Counted from the first letter of the stretch, positions 44,212 through 54,239 are shown. The stretch: DNA of 64,000 nt from Rufibacter tibetensis (GCF_001310085.1 NZ_CP012643.1:3974001-4038000); one strand, 5' to 3'. Translations and numbers: made by a program. The notes: generated from the sequence alone by a model not told the origin.

Positions 44212-44585
44212 TTATATATAAAAAATATTAAGTTTTTATGTTTTTCTTCAAATATATAGGAGGTACTGCTTTAGCTTATTGTAGCTCAGTAGATAAGGCA
44301 CGAGAAGAGTAGAAACAGAAGTTTCTTATAATAAGAATAAATACACTATAACCAAAAACCGTCGATATGTTTGTCCTTTAAATAATGCAGAAAGCTAAAC
44401 ATATTAAATAATATATCTCTTATATTGCATAAAAGCTAGAAACAAACAGAGGTGTTACCTAGTACAAGTGAGTGTGATAACTGCAATGGCCTTTTAATTT
44501 GATCAGGCAAAACCATACCTTGTACAAAGGCCCTCTACTTTGACTTTCATCAGTTTTGCAGCAACTCAGACAGACAGATACCAAA
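44212..44585. other. AT-rich divergent spacer
   Basis: 374 bases between the TonB operon (minus) and the STAS-like gene (plus), strongly AT-rich. It must hold the operon promoter, but no box of the housekeeping type is clear on either strand. No gene or RNA fold was seen. Confidence 0.5.
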
Positions 44586-44984
44586 ATGATTTACTTTCAA
44601 AACGAATACATCATCATCACCTATGATGAAGAACCAAAACTGGTGCGCACCCAATGGAAGGGGTTTGCCAATAGTGAGGAATACCGGAGGATTCTGGGTA
44701 TTTACCTTCAATTAGTTTCTGAAAAGCAGGTCATTAGATGGATCGGAGATAATACGAATGCCAAGGCCATAAGACCGGCAGATCAGGAATGGACAGCCAA
44801 GGAGTGGGCACCTCAGTTCTCTAAACAAGGAGATGTGAAGCGTATGGCCGTGATTGTGTCTACTGATATTTTCAACAAAATGGCCATTGAAAATATTTTG
44901 ATGAAGAGTAGCGGCGGTGTAAGCTTTGACACGCACTTTTTTGACAATGAAGCAGCGGCAATGGATTGGGTGATGGGAGCCTAG
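44586..44984 (+). CDS. Small STAS/SpoIIAA-like protein
   Basis: A 132-residue soluble alpha/beta protein. The pattern (NEYIIITYDEEPKLVRTQWKGFANSEEYRRILGIYLQL, then VIRWIGDNTNAKAIRPADQEWTAKEWAPQFSKQG) resembles stand-alone SpoIIAA/STAS-like proteins common in Cytophagales. These are usually annotated as hypothetical. No phosphorylatable Ser of anti-anti-sigma factors is evident, so a role in sigma control is unproven. The start is chosen at 44586 (MIYFQNEY), ten codons inside the open frame. It has its own terminator. Confidence 0.6.
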   Translation: MIYFQNEYIIITYDEEPKLVRTQWKGFANSEEYRRILGIYLQLVSEKQVIRWIGDNTNAKAIRPADQEWTAKEWAPQFSKQGDVKRMAVIVSTDIFNKMAIENILMKSSGGVSFDTHFFDNEAAAMDWVMGA

Positions 44985-45003
44985 CCATTTATTACCTTTT
45001 TTT

Positions 45004-45034
45004 TGAAAAGCAGCCCCTAAAAGGCTGCTTTTCA
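45004..45034 (+). terminator. Terminator after STAS-like gene
   Basis: A 12-bp stem TGAAAAGCAGCC/GGCTGCTTTTCA with a 7-base loop. Confidence 0.75.
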
Positions 45035-45059
45035 TGTTTTAGATATTCTTATTCCTGCT

Positions 45060-45091
45060 TTTGCGGCCGAACTTAAATAGCGGTACTTTTG
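45060..45091 (+). promoter_or_regulatory. Complete Bacteroidota-type promoter for the DUF3109 gene
   Basis: TTTG at 45060-45063, then 20 bases, then TACTTTTG at 45084-45091, 25 bases before the ATG. This is the best full match to TTTG-N17-23-TAnnTTTG in the window. Confidence 0.75.
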
Positions 45092-45115
45092 TCTTTCTGC
45101 TGTAAGAAATAGCTC

Positions 45116-45700
45116 ATGATTGTACTTCAAAATACCGTTCTCTCAGATGACCTTAAAGACAAGTTCTTTGTCTGTAATTTGGAGAAATGCAAAGGTGCCT
45201 GCTGTGTGGAAGGTGATCTTGGCGCCCCTCTTGACAAAGATGAATTGCCCCTTTTAGCTGAAGCTTATGAACACGTTAAGCCCTACATGTCTGCTGAGGG
45301 CATTAAGGCCGTTGATGAGCAAGGTTTGTACGTAGAAGACTTTGAGGGCGATTACAGCACTCCTACCATTGGAGACCGCGAGTGTGCCTATGCCATATAT
45401 GACGAAAACTTCACCCTGAAGTGTGCCATTGAGCAGGCTTACTTAGATGGAAAGATCTCCTGGAAGAAACCTATCTCTTGCCACTTATACCCCATCCGGA
45501 TTACCAAGTACGATGGCTTTGAGGCCTTGAACTATGACCGCTGGGAAATCTGCAATCCGGCTTGTTCTTTTGGGCAGGAGCTGGGTGTGGCAGTTTATAA
45601 ATTCCTGCGTGAACCATTGATCCGCAGATACGGAGAGCAATGGTTCCAGGAACTGGATGAGATGGTGGCGAAAGAATCAGTAACTAAACCTGTCGTGTAA
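45116..45700 (+). CDS. DUF3109 Cys-rich protein
   Basis: A 194-residue soluble protein of the DUF3109 family. It has eight or more conserved Cys: [21 protein letters not shown] at the N-terminus, DRECAY and KCAIEQAY in the middle, and SCHLYPIRI and [10 protein letters not shown] near the end. The spacing suggests a metal or Fe-S site, and the CxxxxCxxxCC pattern is like the YkgJ-type zinc/iron-binding families. The function is unknown. It is monocistronic between its own promoter and terminator. Confidence 0.85.
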   Translation: MIVLQNTVLSDDLKDKFFVCNLEKCKGACCVEGDLGAPLDKDELPLLAEAYEHVKPYMSAEGIKAVDEQGLYVEDFEGDYSTPTIGDRECAYAIYDENFTLKCAIEQAYLDGKISWKKPISCHLYPIRITKYDGFEALNYDRWEICNPACSFGQELGVAVYKFLREPLIRRYGEQWFQELDEMVAKESVTKPVV

Positions 45701-45717
45701 TTTATACCTATTTAGGT

Positions 45718-45775
45718 AAGTATCGCCTGCTTTGAGGATGTTTTCATGGAAACAGCCTTGAAGCAGGCGATACTT
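45718..45775 (+). terminator. Terminator after DUF3109 gene
   Basis: A 15-bp perfect stem AAGTATCGCCTGCTT and its complement, with a long loop and a T-run. Confidence 0.75.
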
Positions 45776-45897
45776 TTTTAACCCCTATTGAATTTCAAGG
45801 AGTCTTATGTGCTACACTATGCTTGCCTCTTCATATTAGAGGCTATCATAGGAACATAAGGTAGAATTGATCCTAAAGGGGAGGGACAAGCTTTGGG

Positions 45898-45956
45898 AAT
45901 TGCCTCTAAACAGAAAAAGCAACCATTAAGGTTGCTTTTTCTGTTTAGAGGCAATT
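45898..45956. terminator. Terminator of the yceD-accC operon, 27-bp perfect stem
   Basis: Arms 45898-45924 and 45930-45956 pair perfectly around ATTAA, directly at the end of accC (stop at 45961). It contains TCTAAACAGAAAAAGC. Confidence 0.9.
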
Positions 45957-45960
45957 TTGG

Positions 45961-47304
45961 CTATAACTGCGTGAAATCGTAGCTGTCTAAGTAGCTGGTT
46001 GTGAAGTTTCCGGATTTGAATCCTTCATCATCCATCATGGCCAAGTGGAAAGGAATAGTAGTTTTTACACCTTCAATCACAAACTCACTTAACGCACGCT
46101 TCATTTTAACAAGAGCTTCTTCCCGTGTCTGGGCACTCACAATCAACTTCGCGATCATAGAGTCATAGTTAGCCGGAATAGTGTAACCTGCATATACGTG
46201 GGTGTCTACGCGTACACCGTGTCCACCAGGGATGTGTAATACGTTGATCTTACCCGGGCTAGGACGGAAGTTAGCTTTAGGGTCCTCCGCGTTGATACGG
46301 CACTCAATGGCGTGCATCTGCGGATAGTAGTTCTTTCCAGAAATAGGAATGCCCGCGGCTACCTTAATTTGCTCTTTGATTAAGTCATAATTTACTACTT
46401 CTTCAGTAATGGGGTGCTCCACCTGAATACGGGTGTTCATCTCCATGAAGTAGAAATCTTTGTGCTTGTCTACCAGGAACTCAATGGTACCCACGCCTTC
46501 ATACTTGATGGCTGCGGCTCCGGCAATGGCTGCCTGGCCCATGCGCTCACGCAAGTCATCATCAATGAAAGGAGAAGGGGTTTCCTCGATTAGTTTTTGG
46601 TGACGGCGCTGGATGCTGCAGTCCCGTTCAGAAAGGTGGCACACTTTGCCGTATTGGTCGCCCACAATCTGGATTTCAATGTGGCGGGGTTCCTCCACAA
46701 ATTTCTCCAGGTACATGCCGTCGTTCCCGAAAGCAGCTTTCGCTTCCTGGCGGGCATCGTTCCAGGCTTTGTCAAACTCATCAGCTGATTTGATGATGCG
46801 CATGCCGCGTCCACCACCACCAGCCGTGGCTTTGATGATGACCGGATACTTGATCTTGGACGCCAGTTTCTTGCCCTGCTCGGCAGAAGACAACAAGCCT
46901 TCTGAACCAGGAATGGTAGGCACGCCGGCTCTCTTCATGTACTCCTTTGCCGAGGACTTGTCTCCCATGGAGTTGATCATCTCAGGCGAGGCACCTATGA
47001 ACTTGATACCGTTTTCGGCACAGATTCTGGAAAACTCGGCGTTTTCAGAAAGGAAACCATAGCCAGGGTGAATGGCATCGGCGTTGGTGATTTCCGCAGC
47101 GGCAATCAGGTTTGGAATGTTGAGGTAGGAAAGTGCGCTGGAGGCTGGGCCAATACAAACCGCTTCATCGGCGAAGCGCACGTGCAAGCTTTCTTTGTCA
47201 GCAGTAGAGTAAACCGCTACCGTTTTAATTCCCATCTCTTTGCACGTCCGGATTACCCTTAGCGCAATTTCGCCACGGTTGGCAATTAGTATTTTTTTGA
47301 ACAT
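45961..47304 (-). CDS. accC: Acetyl-CoA carboxylase, biotin carboxylase subunit
   Basis: Carboxylates biotin on AccB using ATP and bicarbonate, the first half-reaction of fatty acid synthesis. The 447-residue ATP-grasp enzyme begins [24 protein letters not shown]. It shows [17 protein letters not shown], the ATP-loop [11 protein letters not shown], the ECSIQRR-type stretch [16 protein letters not shown], and catalytic [16 protein letters not shown]. It is the last gene of the operon, 111 bases after accB, with a small hairpin in the spacer. Confidence 0.95.
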   Translation of the reverse strand: MFKKILIANRGEIALRVIRTCKEMGIKTVAVYSTADKESLHVRFADEAVCIGPASSALSYLNIPNLIAAAEITNADAIHPGYGFLSENAEFSRICAENGIKFIGASPEMINSMGDKSSAKEYMKRAGVPTIPGSEGLLSSAEQGKKLASKIKYPVIIKATAGGGGRGMRIIKSADEFDKAWNDARQEAKAAFGNDGMYLEKFVEEPRHIEIQIVGDQYGKVCHLSERDCSIQRRHQKLIEETPSPFIDDDLRERMGQAAIAGAAAIKYEGVGTIEFLVDKHKDFYFMEMNTRIQVEHPITEEVVNYDLIKEQIKVAAGIPISGKNYYPQMHAIECRINAEDPKANFRPSPGKINVLHIPGGHGVRVDTHVYAGYTIPANYDSMIAKLIVSAQTREEALVKMKRALSEFVIEGVKTTIPFHLAMMDDEGFKSGNFTTSYLDSYDFTQL

Positions 47305-47357
47305 GTTTTCAGATTAGATGACTTGAAGATTTGTTTATTTGAAAATCATAAGGAGAA

Positions 47358-47385
47358 AATGGAGATACACTTATGCATCTCCATT
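47358..47385 (-). other. Intra-operon hairpin between accB and accC
   Basis: The stem AATGGAGAT/ATCTCCATT (9 bp, 10-base loop) lies in the 111-base accB-accC spacer, the largest gap in the operon after plsX-rpmF-size junctions. It lacks a T-run on the minus strand, so it is more likely an RNA-stability or processing hairpin than a terminator. Confidence 0.4.
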
Positions 47386-47415
47386 CTCAAATTTTCTCAT
47401 TCGCAAATATTCAAA

Positions 47416-47907
47416 TTAGCTTGGGTCTACCAAGAACAACGGCTGGTCGTATTCTACCGGTGAGGAGTTGTCTACCAACACTTTCACAATTCTGCCAGAT
47501 ACTTCAGACTCAATCTCATTGAATAGCTTCATGGCCTCAATGATACAGATCACCTGACCTTGTTTCACCTCGTCGCCTACGTTTACAAACGCCGGAGACT
47601 CTGGGTTGGCAGAGCGGTACAAAGTACCAATCATTGGAGCTTTAATGGTGATGTATTTGCTGGTATCATCAGCGGCTGGTTGAGGAGCAGCTGGAGCGGC
47701 CGGGGCAGCAGGAGCCTGAGACAGGGCAGGGGCAGCTTGAGGTAACGCCGGTGGCGCTGCTGCAGGAGCTGGCTCAGATACATACTTCACCTTTTGGCTT
47801 GCCTCGCGCTGTACAGAGATCTTAAACTCTTCAGTCTCAATGTCAACTTTGTTCAGGCCTGATTTCGCGATGAAATCAATTAGTTCTTGGATTTCCTTTG
47901 CTTTCAT
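47416..47907 (-). CDS. accB: Acetyl-CoA carboxylase, biotin carboxyl carrier protein
   Basis: A 163-residue carrier. The N-terminal helix [24 protein letters not shown] is conserved, a Pro/Ala-rich flexible linker spans ~45-80, and the biotinyl domain holds K127 in the motif [10 protein letters not shown]. AccC carboxylates the biotin on this lysine. It is followed by accC and starts 4 bases after efp ends. Confidence 0.95.
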   Translation of the reverse strand: MKAKEIQELIDFIAKSGLNKVDIETEEFKISVQREASQKVKYVSEPAPAAAPPALPQAAPALSQAPAAPAAPAAPQPAADDTSKYITIKAPMIGTLYRSANPESPAFVNVGDEVKQGQVICIIEAMKLFNEIESEVSGRIVKVLVDNSSPVEYDQPLFLVDPS

Positions 47908-47911
47908 AGTT

Positions 47912-48475
47912 CTATTTTACTCGTTCGGCGTAGGTATAGGTACGCGTGTCTACCTTTATTTTTTCGTCTTGCCCAATAAAGAGCGGCACAGAGATAGTGG
48001 CTCCGGTCTCTACGGTGGCTGGTTTGGAGGCGTTGGTGGCAGTATCTCCTTTAATGCCTGGCTCTGTATACGTAATGGTCAGTTCCACATACGTAGGAAG
48101 TTCAGCAGTTAACGGAGTTTCTGTTTCAGCATGGAACAGGATAGTCACTTCCTGGCCTTCTTTCATTAAGTCAGCAAACGGCACAAGTCTCTCCTCCAGG
48201 GTCACCTGCTCAAAAGAGTTCATGTCCATGAAGTTGTAGCCGTAGTCGTCTTTGAATATGAATTGGTGCGGACGCTGTTCTACACGGGCCGTGGTAACTT
48301 TCACTCCGGCGGTGAAGGTGTTGTCCACCACTTTGCCGGTTTTGATGTTCTTCAGTTTGGTGCGAACGAAAGCGGGGCCTTTACCAGGTTTCACGTGCTG
48401 AAACTCAGTAATGATCCATAAGTCGCCGTTGAATTCGATGCAAAGCCCGTTGCGAAAATCAGCGGTAGTTGCCAT
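47912..48475 (-). CDS. efp: Translation elongation factor P
   Basis: A 187-residue factor that helps ribosomes through polyproline stretches. The tip-loop is [10 protein letters not shown], with K32 at the position modified in E. coli (K34); [13 protein letters not shown] and the C-terminal OB fold are present. The start is the ATG at 48475 ([17 protein letters not shown]). The longer frame to 48529 adds 18 unrelated residues. No EpmA/EpmB gene is in the window, so the modification state is unknown. It lies between fabH and accB, an order common in Bacteroidota. Confidence 0.93.
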   Translation of the reverse strand: MATTADFRNGLCIEFNGDLWIITEFQHVKPGKGPAFVRTKLKNIKTGKVVDNTFTAGVKVTTARVEQRPHQFIFKDDYGYNFMDMNSFEQVTLEERLVPFADLMKEGQEVTILFHAETETPLTAELPTYVELTITYTEPGIKGDTATNASKPATVETGATISVPLFIGQDEKIKVDTRTYTYAERVK

Positions 48476-48598
48476 AGTTTGTCTTGTGTTTCGGTTTAAA
48501 ATGCCTGCGGGTTTTTCCCGATTGGACATAAAAAAATTCGGCCAAAGATAGCCGAATTTTTTGATCTATTTTATAAAAGAAACTTAAATACGAGGGGA

Positions 48599-49597
48599 TT
48601 ACTTTGGATCATATGCCCATTTCAAATAAATGGATCCCCAGGTAAAACCACCGCCAAAAGCAGCTAAAACCACGTTATCGCCTTTTTTCAACTGGTTCTC
48701 AAATTCCCAGAGGCACAATGGAATGGTACCACTGGTTGTATTGCCATATTTCTGGATGTTGATCATGACTTTTTCAGGACCTACGCCCATGCGGTTGGCG
48801 GTAGCGTCAATGATGCGCTTGTTGGCCTGGTGAGGCACTAACCAGGCAATGTCATCAGCAGTAAGGTTATTCCGCTCCATGATCTCGGCAGATACATCGG
48901 CCATGCCTTTCACTGCAAACTTGAAGACCTGCTGGCCTTCCTGGAATGCGAAGTGCTCCCGGCGGTCAAGGGTTTCCTGCGTGGCCGGACGGCGGCTACC
49001 GCCCGCTTTCTGGTGCAGGAAGGGAACACCAGACCCATCTGATTTCAGGATGCTGTCTTGCACCCCTAAACCTTCTGTGTTGGGCTCCAGCATCACCGCC
49101 CCACCACCATCTCCGAAGATGATACAGGTAGCGCGGTCTGTATAGTCAACAATGGCAGACATCTTATCTGCACCCACTATGATGATTTTCTTGTATTTGC
49201 CAGTCTCAATAAACTGAGCACCCGTTGCCAGTGCAAACAGGAAGCCAGAGCAGGCGGCCTGCAAGTCATAACCAAATGCGTTAACACAGCCAGTCTCCGC
49301 AGTGATGATGTTGGCTGTAGCCGGGAATACCAGGTCTGGGGTAGTGGTAGCGCAAATGAGCATGTCTACTTCCGCAGGGTCTGTGTTTGTCTTTTTGAGG
49401 AGGTCCAGTACGGCCGGAATGGCAATAGCCGAGGTGCCTTGGTCTTCGCCCTTCAGTATGCGTCTTTCTTTGATTCCCGTGCGGCTAACGATCCATTCAT
49501 CGTTGGTGTCCACCATAGTTTCCAACTCATGGTTGGTCATCACATATTCCGGGGCATATCCGCTCACACCGGTGATCGCGGCGGTTATCTTACTCAT
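48599..49597 (-). CDS. fabH: Beta-ketoacyl-ACP synthase III
   Basis: Starts fatty acid chains by condensing acetyl-CoA (or branched acyl-CoA) with malonyl-ACP. The 332-residue thiolase-fold enzyme has the nucleophile C116 in [13 protein letters not shown], catalytic His in [10 protein letters not shown] and Asn in [26 protein letters not shown] is the CoA-contact region. The start is the ATG at 49597 ([19 protein letters not shown]). The frame runs to 49759, but that part overlaps plsX and is not FabH-like. It lies 37 bases after plsX. Confidence 0.95.
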   Translation of the reverse strand: MSKITAAITGVSGYAPEYVMTNHELETMVDTNDEWIVSRTGIKERRILKGEDQGTSAIAIPAVLDLLKKTNTDPAEVDMLICATTTPDLVFPATANIITAETGCVNAFGYDLQAACSGFLFALATGAQFIETGKYKKIIIVGADKMSAIVDYTDRATCIIFGDGGGAVMLEPNTEGLGVQDSILKSDGSGVPFLHQKAGGSRRPATQETLDRREHFAFQEGQQVFKFAVKGMADVSAEIMERNNLTADDIAWLVPHQANKRIIDATANRMGVGPEKVMINIQKYGNTTSGTIPLCLWEFENQLKKGDNVVLAAFGGGFTWGSIYLKWAYDPK

Positions 49598-49634
49598 ATT
49601 GTTCTGAAGGGTTGTCTGGTGAAGGGGCGCACAA

Positions 49635-50576
49635 CTAGGCGCTAAAATAATTTCTGAATTTCTCTGAGATATGCGCAATTGCCATTTTGTTAGCCAAATG
49701 CAACATATTACAGATAGCGGTTGGGCTGGAAACACCGTGTCCAATGACTGCATTTCCATTCACCCCAAGAATCGGGCTTCCGCCTACCGCTTCATAATTG
49801 AAACGATCAAAGAAAGGATCGGAGATTTTCTTTTCGCAGAGAATGTCATAGATAGACTCTGCCAGTTTAAGGATTACGTTTCCAGTGAAGCCGTCACACA
49901 CAATGACATCGGCCTTGTCGTTGAACAGGTCGCGTCCTTCAATGTTCCCGATGAAGTGAATGGATTTGTTTTCTTTAAGGAGTTTGTAGGTAGGCTGGGT
50001 GACCATGGTGCCTTTGCCTTCTTCCTCGCCCAGGTTCATAAGGCCCACACGGGGCTTCTTGATGTCAAAGATATGCTGTGCGTAGATAGAACCAATTTCA
50101 CCAAACTGCTCCAGAATCTCAGGTTTGCAGTCGGCTATGGCACCTACGTCCAACATAATGCCGTAACCGCCGGAAAGCTTAGGGATAAAGCTGGCCAAGG
50201 CTGGCCGAAGAATTCCCTCTACCTGTTTCACGCTAAAAACAGCGCCTACCAGCATAGCCCCGGTATTACCGGCGCTGCAAAAGGCATCTACTTTTTTGGA
50301 GGCCAGCATGCCGTACCCTACCGCAATGCTGGAATCTGGTTTCTGGGTGAGGGCTTTAGTAGGATGTTCACCCATCCCAATCACTTGAGATGCGTGAACA
50401 ACCTTTACTCTGGAACCTTTGTAGTCGTGCTTATGCAGGAGGGAATGGATTCTGTCTTCATCTCCTATCAGGATAATCTCAACATCATCCGTCAAAATCT
50501 CAGCCGCCATTAGTGCGCCTTCTACAACTGCGTCGGGGGCGAAATCGCCGCCCATTGCATCCAGAGCTATTTTCAT
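49635..50576 (-). CDS. plsX: Phosphate acyltransferase PlsX
   Basis: Makes acyl-phosphate from acyl-ACP for phospholipid synthesis. The 313-residue protein opens with [22 protein letters not shown], the family signature, and shows [10 protein letters not shown] and [16 protein letters not shown]. It is membrane-associated but has no membrane helix. The neighbours rpmF upstream and fabH downstream form the classic cluster. Confidence 0.95.
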   Translation of the reverse strand: MKIALDAMGGDFAPDAVVEGALMAAEILTDDVEIILIGDEDRIHSLLHKHDYKGSRVKVVHASQVIGMGEHPTKALTQKPDSSIAVGYGMLASKKVDAFCSAGNTGAMLVGAVFSVKQVEGILRPALASFIPKLSGGYGIMLDVGAIADCKPEILEQFGEIGSIYAQHIFDIKKPRVGLMNLGEEEGKGTMVTQPTYKLLKENKSIHFIGNIEGRDLFNDKADVIVCDGFTGNVILKLAESIYDILCEKKISDPFFDRFNYEAVGGSPILGVNGNAVIGHGVSSPTAICNMLHLANKMAIAHISEKFRNYFSA

Positions 50577-50640
50577 GTAAAGCGTGTTTCGTAAATTATC
50601 CTACAAGTAACTAAAATAAAGCCTGAACTGGCAAGCTTTA

Positions 50641-50835
50641 TTAGGCAACAGAGGTATAATTTTTGATAGCCACTTTACCGTTGTGGTATAAATCTCCGTC
50701 TACCACGTATGCTCTGTGGTACTGGTGCACCTCTCCGGTGTTAGGGCAGATAGAAATCGCTTTAGGAGTGATTTTGTCGTGCGTTCTTCTCTTATCTCTT
50801 CTGGTTTTGGAGATTTTTCGCTTAGGATGTGCCAT
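50641..50835 (-). CDS. rpmF: 50S ribosomal protein L32, zinc-ligand-poor form
   Basis: A 64-residue ribosomal protein starting [21 protein letters not shown], the standard basic N-terminus. The usual four zinc Cys are reduced to one ([17 protein letters not shown]), so the zinc ribbon is lost. I believe this is the usual state in Bacteroidota. It lies between yceD (32-base gap) and plsX. Confidence 0.93.
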   Translation of the reverse strand: MAHPKRKISKTRRDKRRTHDKITPKAISICPNTGEVHQYHRAYVVDGDLYHNGKVAIKNYTSVA

Positions 50836-50867
50836 CTCAGGTAATTATTACAAAATTGGTTAGAAAC

Positions 50868-51422
50868 TTATTTTAACTTTTTAAGGGCGGCGAAGCGGGG
50901 GTCAATAGGACCATCTTCATCATCGTCGTCCTCGTCTTCCTCTCCATCGGAGCCGGTAGAGTAAATCAAAAGGCCTTCTGCCTCTGGGTCGTCCTCTCTT
51001 TCTTTGTCTTCTTCAATAAACCGGGGCGCCAGCTTTTTCATGGGCACTGCCAAGCCAATGTAGTCATACAGGTGCTGGGCAATGTTGATGTACTGGGTTT
51101 CCGGTACTATCTGCAGCACGTTCACGTCAAGTTCCAGGTCTTCCTGGCCATAGCGAACGAGCAACGTCTGTTCTACTTCCAAAGGATTCTCAAATTCCTC
51201 TAAGCTTCTATCGCAGATCAGGCGAACCGTTCCTTTGATATGAAAGTCGAACTGCAAAAGAAGCTCCGACTTGTTCAGCACTACCTCAGCCTTCAAGTTG
51301 CCACCCAGGATCAGATCCTGGTCAAACAACTCAAAGAAGTGGTCATCCAATTCAAACTCGTAGCTGTGGCTTTTGTTGCCAAGCTTCACAAGATTGATAT
51401 CGTATTTTTTAATCTCCTTCAC
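50868..51422 (-). CDS. yceD: YceD/DUF177 family protein, 23S rRNA accumulation protein
   Basis: A 184-residue soluble protein of the DUF177 family, which in E. coli and plants is needed for 23S rRNA accumulation and almost always precedes rpmF. The central domain has FDFHIKGTVRLICDRSLEEFENPLEVE, with the conserved Cys-Asp-Arg-x-L stretch. The C-terminus is very acidic (EEDEDDDDEDGPIDPRFAALKKL), ending in the conserved DPR-x-x-x-L-K motif. It is the first gene of the operon; a TAATTTTG box lies 24 bases before the ATG. Confidence 0.9.
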   Translation of the reverse strand: MKEIKKYDINLVKLGNKSHSYEFELDDHFFELFDQDLILGGNLKAEVVLNKSELLLQFDFHIKGTVRLICDRSLEEFENPLEVEQTLLVRYGQEDLELDVNVLQIVPETQYINIAQHLYDYIGLAVPMKKLAPRFIEEDKEREDDPEAEGLLIYSTGSDGEEDEDDDDEDGPIDPRFAALKKLK

Positions 51423-51445
51423 GTTGCCTCTTTTTTTGCAAGTCG

Positions 51446-51453
51446 CAAAATTA
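51446..51453 (-). promoter_or_regulatory. -7 box TAATTTTG for the yceD-accC operon
   Basis: Matches TAnnTTTG on the minus strand. A TTTG lies 25 bases further upstream (51479-51482), slightly too far for a standard -33. Confidence 0.55.
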
Positions 51454-51671
51454 GCAAGAATATCTGTATTATAAAATACAAATGCCTTTTTTGCGATGGT
51501 TAATAAATTGCCGTTTTCGGCTTGTCCCGGATAAAACAGCCAAAAATCAGGAGTGGTTCATTGTTAGGAAGGTGCCAAGAATTAAATGCCAGCCAGTTCT
51601 TGTATAATCTTTACAGGGTCTGCCTTAATTTTATAAAGCTAGGTTTTTTATCTTGGAATGCTGAAGAAATG

Positions 51672-51719
51672 AAAAAGCGTTTGGAGGCTTTTTTGAAAAT
51701 AAACCTCCAAACGCTTTTT
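51672..51719 (-). terminator. Terminator after pdxA
   Basis: A 16-bp perfect stem AAAAAGCGTTTGGAGG and its complement, T-run on the minus strand, 18 bases from the pdxA stop. The DNA between it and the yceD promoter shows nothing else. Confidence 0.85.
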
Positions 51720-51736
51720 GCAACAAGGCAAAGACC

Positions 51737-52744
51737 CTACGCCTCCGCTCTGGCTCTTAGTATATCAACGGCTGCAAACAACGCTTCTCTGAACGAGGTC
51801 TCATCTGCCTTATTTTGCCCGGCAATGTCATAGGCGGTACCGTGGTCAGGGGAGGTGCGCACAATGGGCAGACCCGCTGTGAAGTTAACCCCACGTTCAA
51901 AGGCAAGCGTTTTAAACGGTATCAATCCTTGGTCATGGTACAAGGCCAGGGTAGCATCAAACTTTTGGTAACTGCGGGTGCCAAAGAAACCATCTGCGGG
52001 GAAAGGTCCGAAGATCAGGTTGCCTTTGTTCTTGAACTGCTCTATGACCGGGGTAACAATATCTGTTTCCTCGGTTCCCAGTAATCCGTTTTCACCGGCG
52101 TGTGGGTTTAAGCCTAGCACCGCAATCTTTGGTTTCTGTATGCCGAAGTCTTTGCGCAAAGAATTCTCAAGAATGGTGAGCTTTCTGATGAGCAGTTCCG
52201 GGGTGAGCCGGGAAGCCACCTCTTTCAAAGGGATGTGCCCGGTCACGGTAGCTACCCTTAGCCCATCAGCCACCAGAAACATCAAACTCTCTGGCGCATT
52301 AAAGTGGGTAGTAAAGAACTCAGTATGGCCAGGGAACTGGAACCCTTCGCCCTGGGTGTTGTCTTTGTCAATAGGCGCGGTTACTACCGCCTGTATATGG
52401 CCATCCTTCAAATCCTGGGCAGCACGCAGCAGGGCGGCACGAGCCAAGGCCCCCGTGGTGGGGGAAGGAATGCCAGGGGTAAACTCTACCTCTTCCTCCA
52501 GGCAATTAAGCACGTTCACCTTTTTAGGGTGCACCTGATCAAACGTCTGTATTTGTTGAAAGCTGAAATTATCTAAAGACAGCAGCTTGCGGTACTTGTT
52601 CACCGCTGAGGCCGTGCCATAGATAATAGGGGTACAGTAGTGCAGCACTCTGTTGTCAGCAAGAGTTTTCAGGGCTACTTCTGGTCCAATGCCAGCAATG
52701 TCTCCTATGGTAATCCCTATGCGGGGTTTGGTTTTTTGCTCCAT
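51737..52744 (-). CDS. pdxA: 4-hydroxythreonine-4-phosphate dehydrogenase
   Basis: NAD-dependent oxidation step of DXP-dependent vitamin B6 synthesis. The 335-residue protein shows PRIGITIGDIAGIGPEVALK, TAPIDKDNTQGEGFQFPGHTEF (substrate and metal residues), GLNPHAGENGLLGTEE and ALYHDQGLIPFK, with the metal His residues in the last two. It starts 3 bases after pepA ends, so the two are co-transcribed. Confidence 0.95.
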   Translation of the reverse strand: MEQKTKPRIGITIGDIAGIGPEVALKTLADNRVLHYCTPIIYGTASAVNKYRKLLSLDNFSFQQIQTFDQVHPKKVNVLNCLEEEVEFTPGIPSPTTGALARAALLRAAQDLKDGHIQAVVTAPIDKDNTQGEGFQFPGHTEFFTTHFNAPESLMFLVADGLRVATVTGHIPLKEVASRLTPELLIRKLTILENSLRKDFGIQKPKIAVLGLNPHAGENGLLGTEETDIVTPVIEQFKNKGNLIFGPFPADGFFGTRSYQKFDATLALYHDQGLIPFKTLAFERGVNFTAGLPIVRTSPDHGTAYDIAGQNKADETSFREALFAAVDILRARAEA

Positions 52745-52747
52745 TGA

Positions 52748-54184
52748 TTAAGCAGTGGCTTGTGAAGAAAGGAAATGGTACAGCAACCGGACGCTGCTAC
52801 CCGTGGCATGTTTGCCGCGGTAGGAGTCTGGGCTAAGTAAATAAGCTGTACCGGCTATGTCCAAGTGAATCCAAGGGTAATTGGTGAAGAACTCCAGGAA
52901 CTTGCCTGCCGAGATTGCCCCCGCTTCGGCACCGCCGATGTTCTTGAGATCGGCGATGTCTGATTTCAGGTGCTCCTGGTACTCCTCCCACAGCGGGAAC
53001 TCTACCAGACGCTCGTGCGCCATTTCACCGGCCAGCTTAAGGTCTGTTTTGGTCAAATCATCGGCAGTCCCCATCATCACAATGCCTTCACGCCCTACGG
53101 CTCTGGCGGCAGCTCCTGTTAAGGTAGCAATGTCAATGACCAGGCTTGGATTGTAGCGTTTTGCGAAATGCAGGGCATCAGCCAGGATCAAGCGACCTTC
53201 GGCATCGGTGTTCAAAACCTCTACGGTGTGGCCGCTGTGCATGGTGATTACATCGCCGGGGGCGAATCCTTTGCCGCTGATCAGGTTATCTGTAGCCGGG
53301 ATCAACCCGATCACATAAAGAGGCACCTTGTTTTTAGCCAAGGCAGAAAGGGTTCCGGCCACTGCTGCCGCGCCTGACATGTCTGATTTCATGTAATCCA
53401 TGGAGTTAGGCGTCGGCTTCAGGCTTAAGCCGCCGGTGTCATAGACCACACCTTTGCCTACCAGAATGATAGGTTGGGCATTGGTGGCGTTCTCGGGCTT
53501 CCACTCCAGAATATTGAACGTGGCAGACTCATCAGAAGCCTGGTTTACGCTCAGGAGTCCGCCCATTTTCAAAGATTGGATCTGCACCTGGTCCAGCACT
53601 TCTACCTGCACACCTGATTCGTTCAGCATCTCCTGAATCTGCTCGCTCAGCATAGTGGCGGTTTGCATGTTAGGAGGGGTGTTGATGAGGTCGCGGGTGT
53701 TGTAGACCGCTTCCAGCAGATTTGAAAGCTCCTTCACCTGGGTTTGGGAAACTCCAATGCCGGTGATGGTCACAGACTTCAAAATAGGAGGGGTAGCTTT
53801 CTCCGTTTTATAGCGTTGAAACGAGTAGTTGCTCAATACTAGGCCTTCGGCTACATATAGCGCCGCTTCGCCATCTGCCCCATCCAATAACACAATGCTA
53901 TCCACCTTATCTGCCACCAAACGCTGGTGCAGGGCATGACCTGCTTTGCGAAGGGCCTCCTGGGTATGGGTCTCTTTGGATTTTGGATCGGTGAGCACCA
54001 GGTACAGCTGATGGGTGAATCTATTGATGGCGACCAGTGTGCTCTTCAGCGACAGCTGGCGGCTGATGTATTCCTGTTCATCTTGGGAGAAAAGCTCCTC
54101 GGGGAGGTGCTCGTGGCCCGGAACTAAGACAGCGGTGCTGGTATTAGCCGGTAATGTTGCGGCGTAGGTCAGTTCTGTGCGCAT
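52748..54184 (-). CDS. pepA: Leucyl aminopeptidase (M17)
   Basis: Cytosolic two-zinc aminopeptidase for peptide turnover. The 478-residue protein shows VGKGVVYDTGGLSLKP (metal Lys/Asp), KSDMSGAAAVAGTL, and the signature NTDAEGRLILADAL. The start is the ATG at 54184 (MRTELTYAATLP). The longer frame to 54259 runs into the divergent ksgA start and is unlikely. It is divergent from ksgA across about 55 bases. Confidence 0.9.
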   Translation of the reverse strand: MRTELTYAATLPANTSTAVLVPGHEHLPEELFSQDEQEYISRQLSLKSTLVAINRFTHQLYLVLTDPKSKETHTQEALRKAGHALHQRLVADKVDSIVLLDGADGEAALYVAEGLVLSNYSFQRYKTEKATPPILKSVTITGIGVSQTQVKELSNLLEAVYNTRDLINTPPNMQTATMLSEQIQEMLNESGVQVEVLDQVQIQSLKMGGLLSVNQASDESATFNILEWKPENATNAQPIILVGKGVVYDTGGLSLKPTPNSMDYMKSDMSGAAAVAGTLSALAKNKVPLYVIGLIPATDNLISGKGFAPGDVITMHSGHTVEVLNTDAEGRLILADALHFAKRYNPSLVIDIATLTGAAARAVGREGIVMMGTADDLTKTDLKLAGEMAHERLVEFPLWEEYQEHLKSDIADLKNIGGAEAGAISAGKFLEFFTNYPWIHLDIAGTAYLLSPDSYRGKHATGSSVRLLYHFLSSQATA

Positions 54185-54192
54185 AAGATGTG

Positions 54193-54200
54193 TATCTTTG
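54193..54200 (+). promoter_or_regulatory. -7 box TATCTTTG for ksgA-mgtE
   Basis: Matches TAnnTTTG, 40 bases before the GTG at 54240. It lies after the start of the longest frame (54177), which therefore cannot be the true start if this promoter is used. Confidence 0.55.
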
Positions 54201-54239
54201 AGCTGCAATATAGCCTTAACAAACGGAAACCGAAAACCA

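Noticed and set aside
49598-49759. 54-residue N-terminal extension of FabH
   Set aside because: Overlaps plsX coding sequence and is not FabH-like.
49671-50513. 280-codon plus-strand frame opposite plsX
   Set aside because: Fully antisense to a clear plsX gene; the product has no recognisable family and reflects codon bias.
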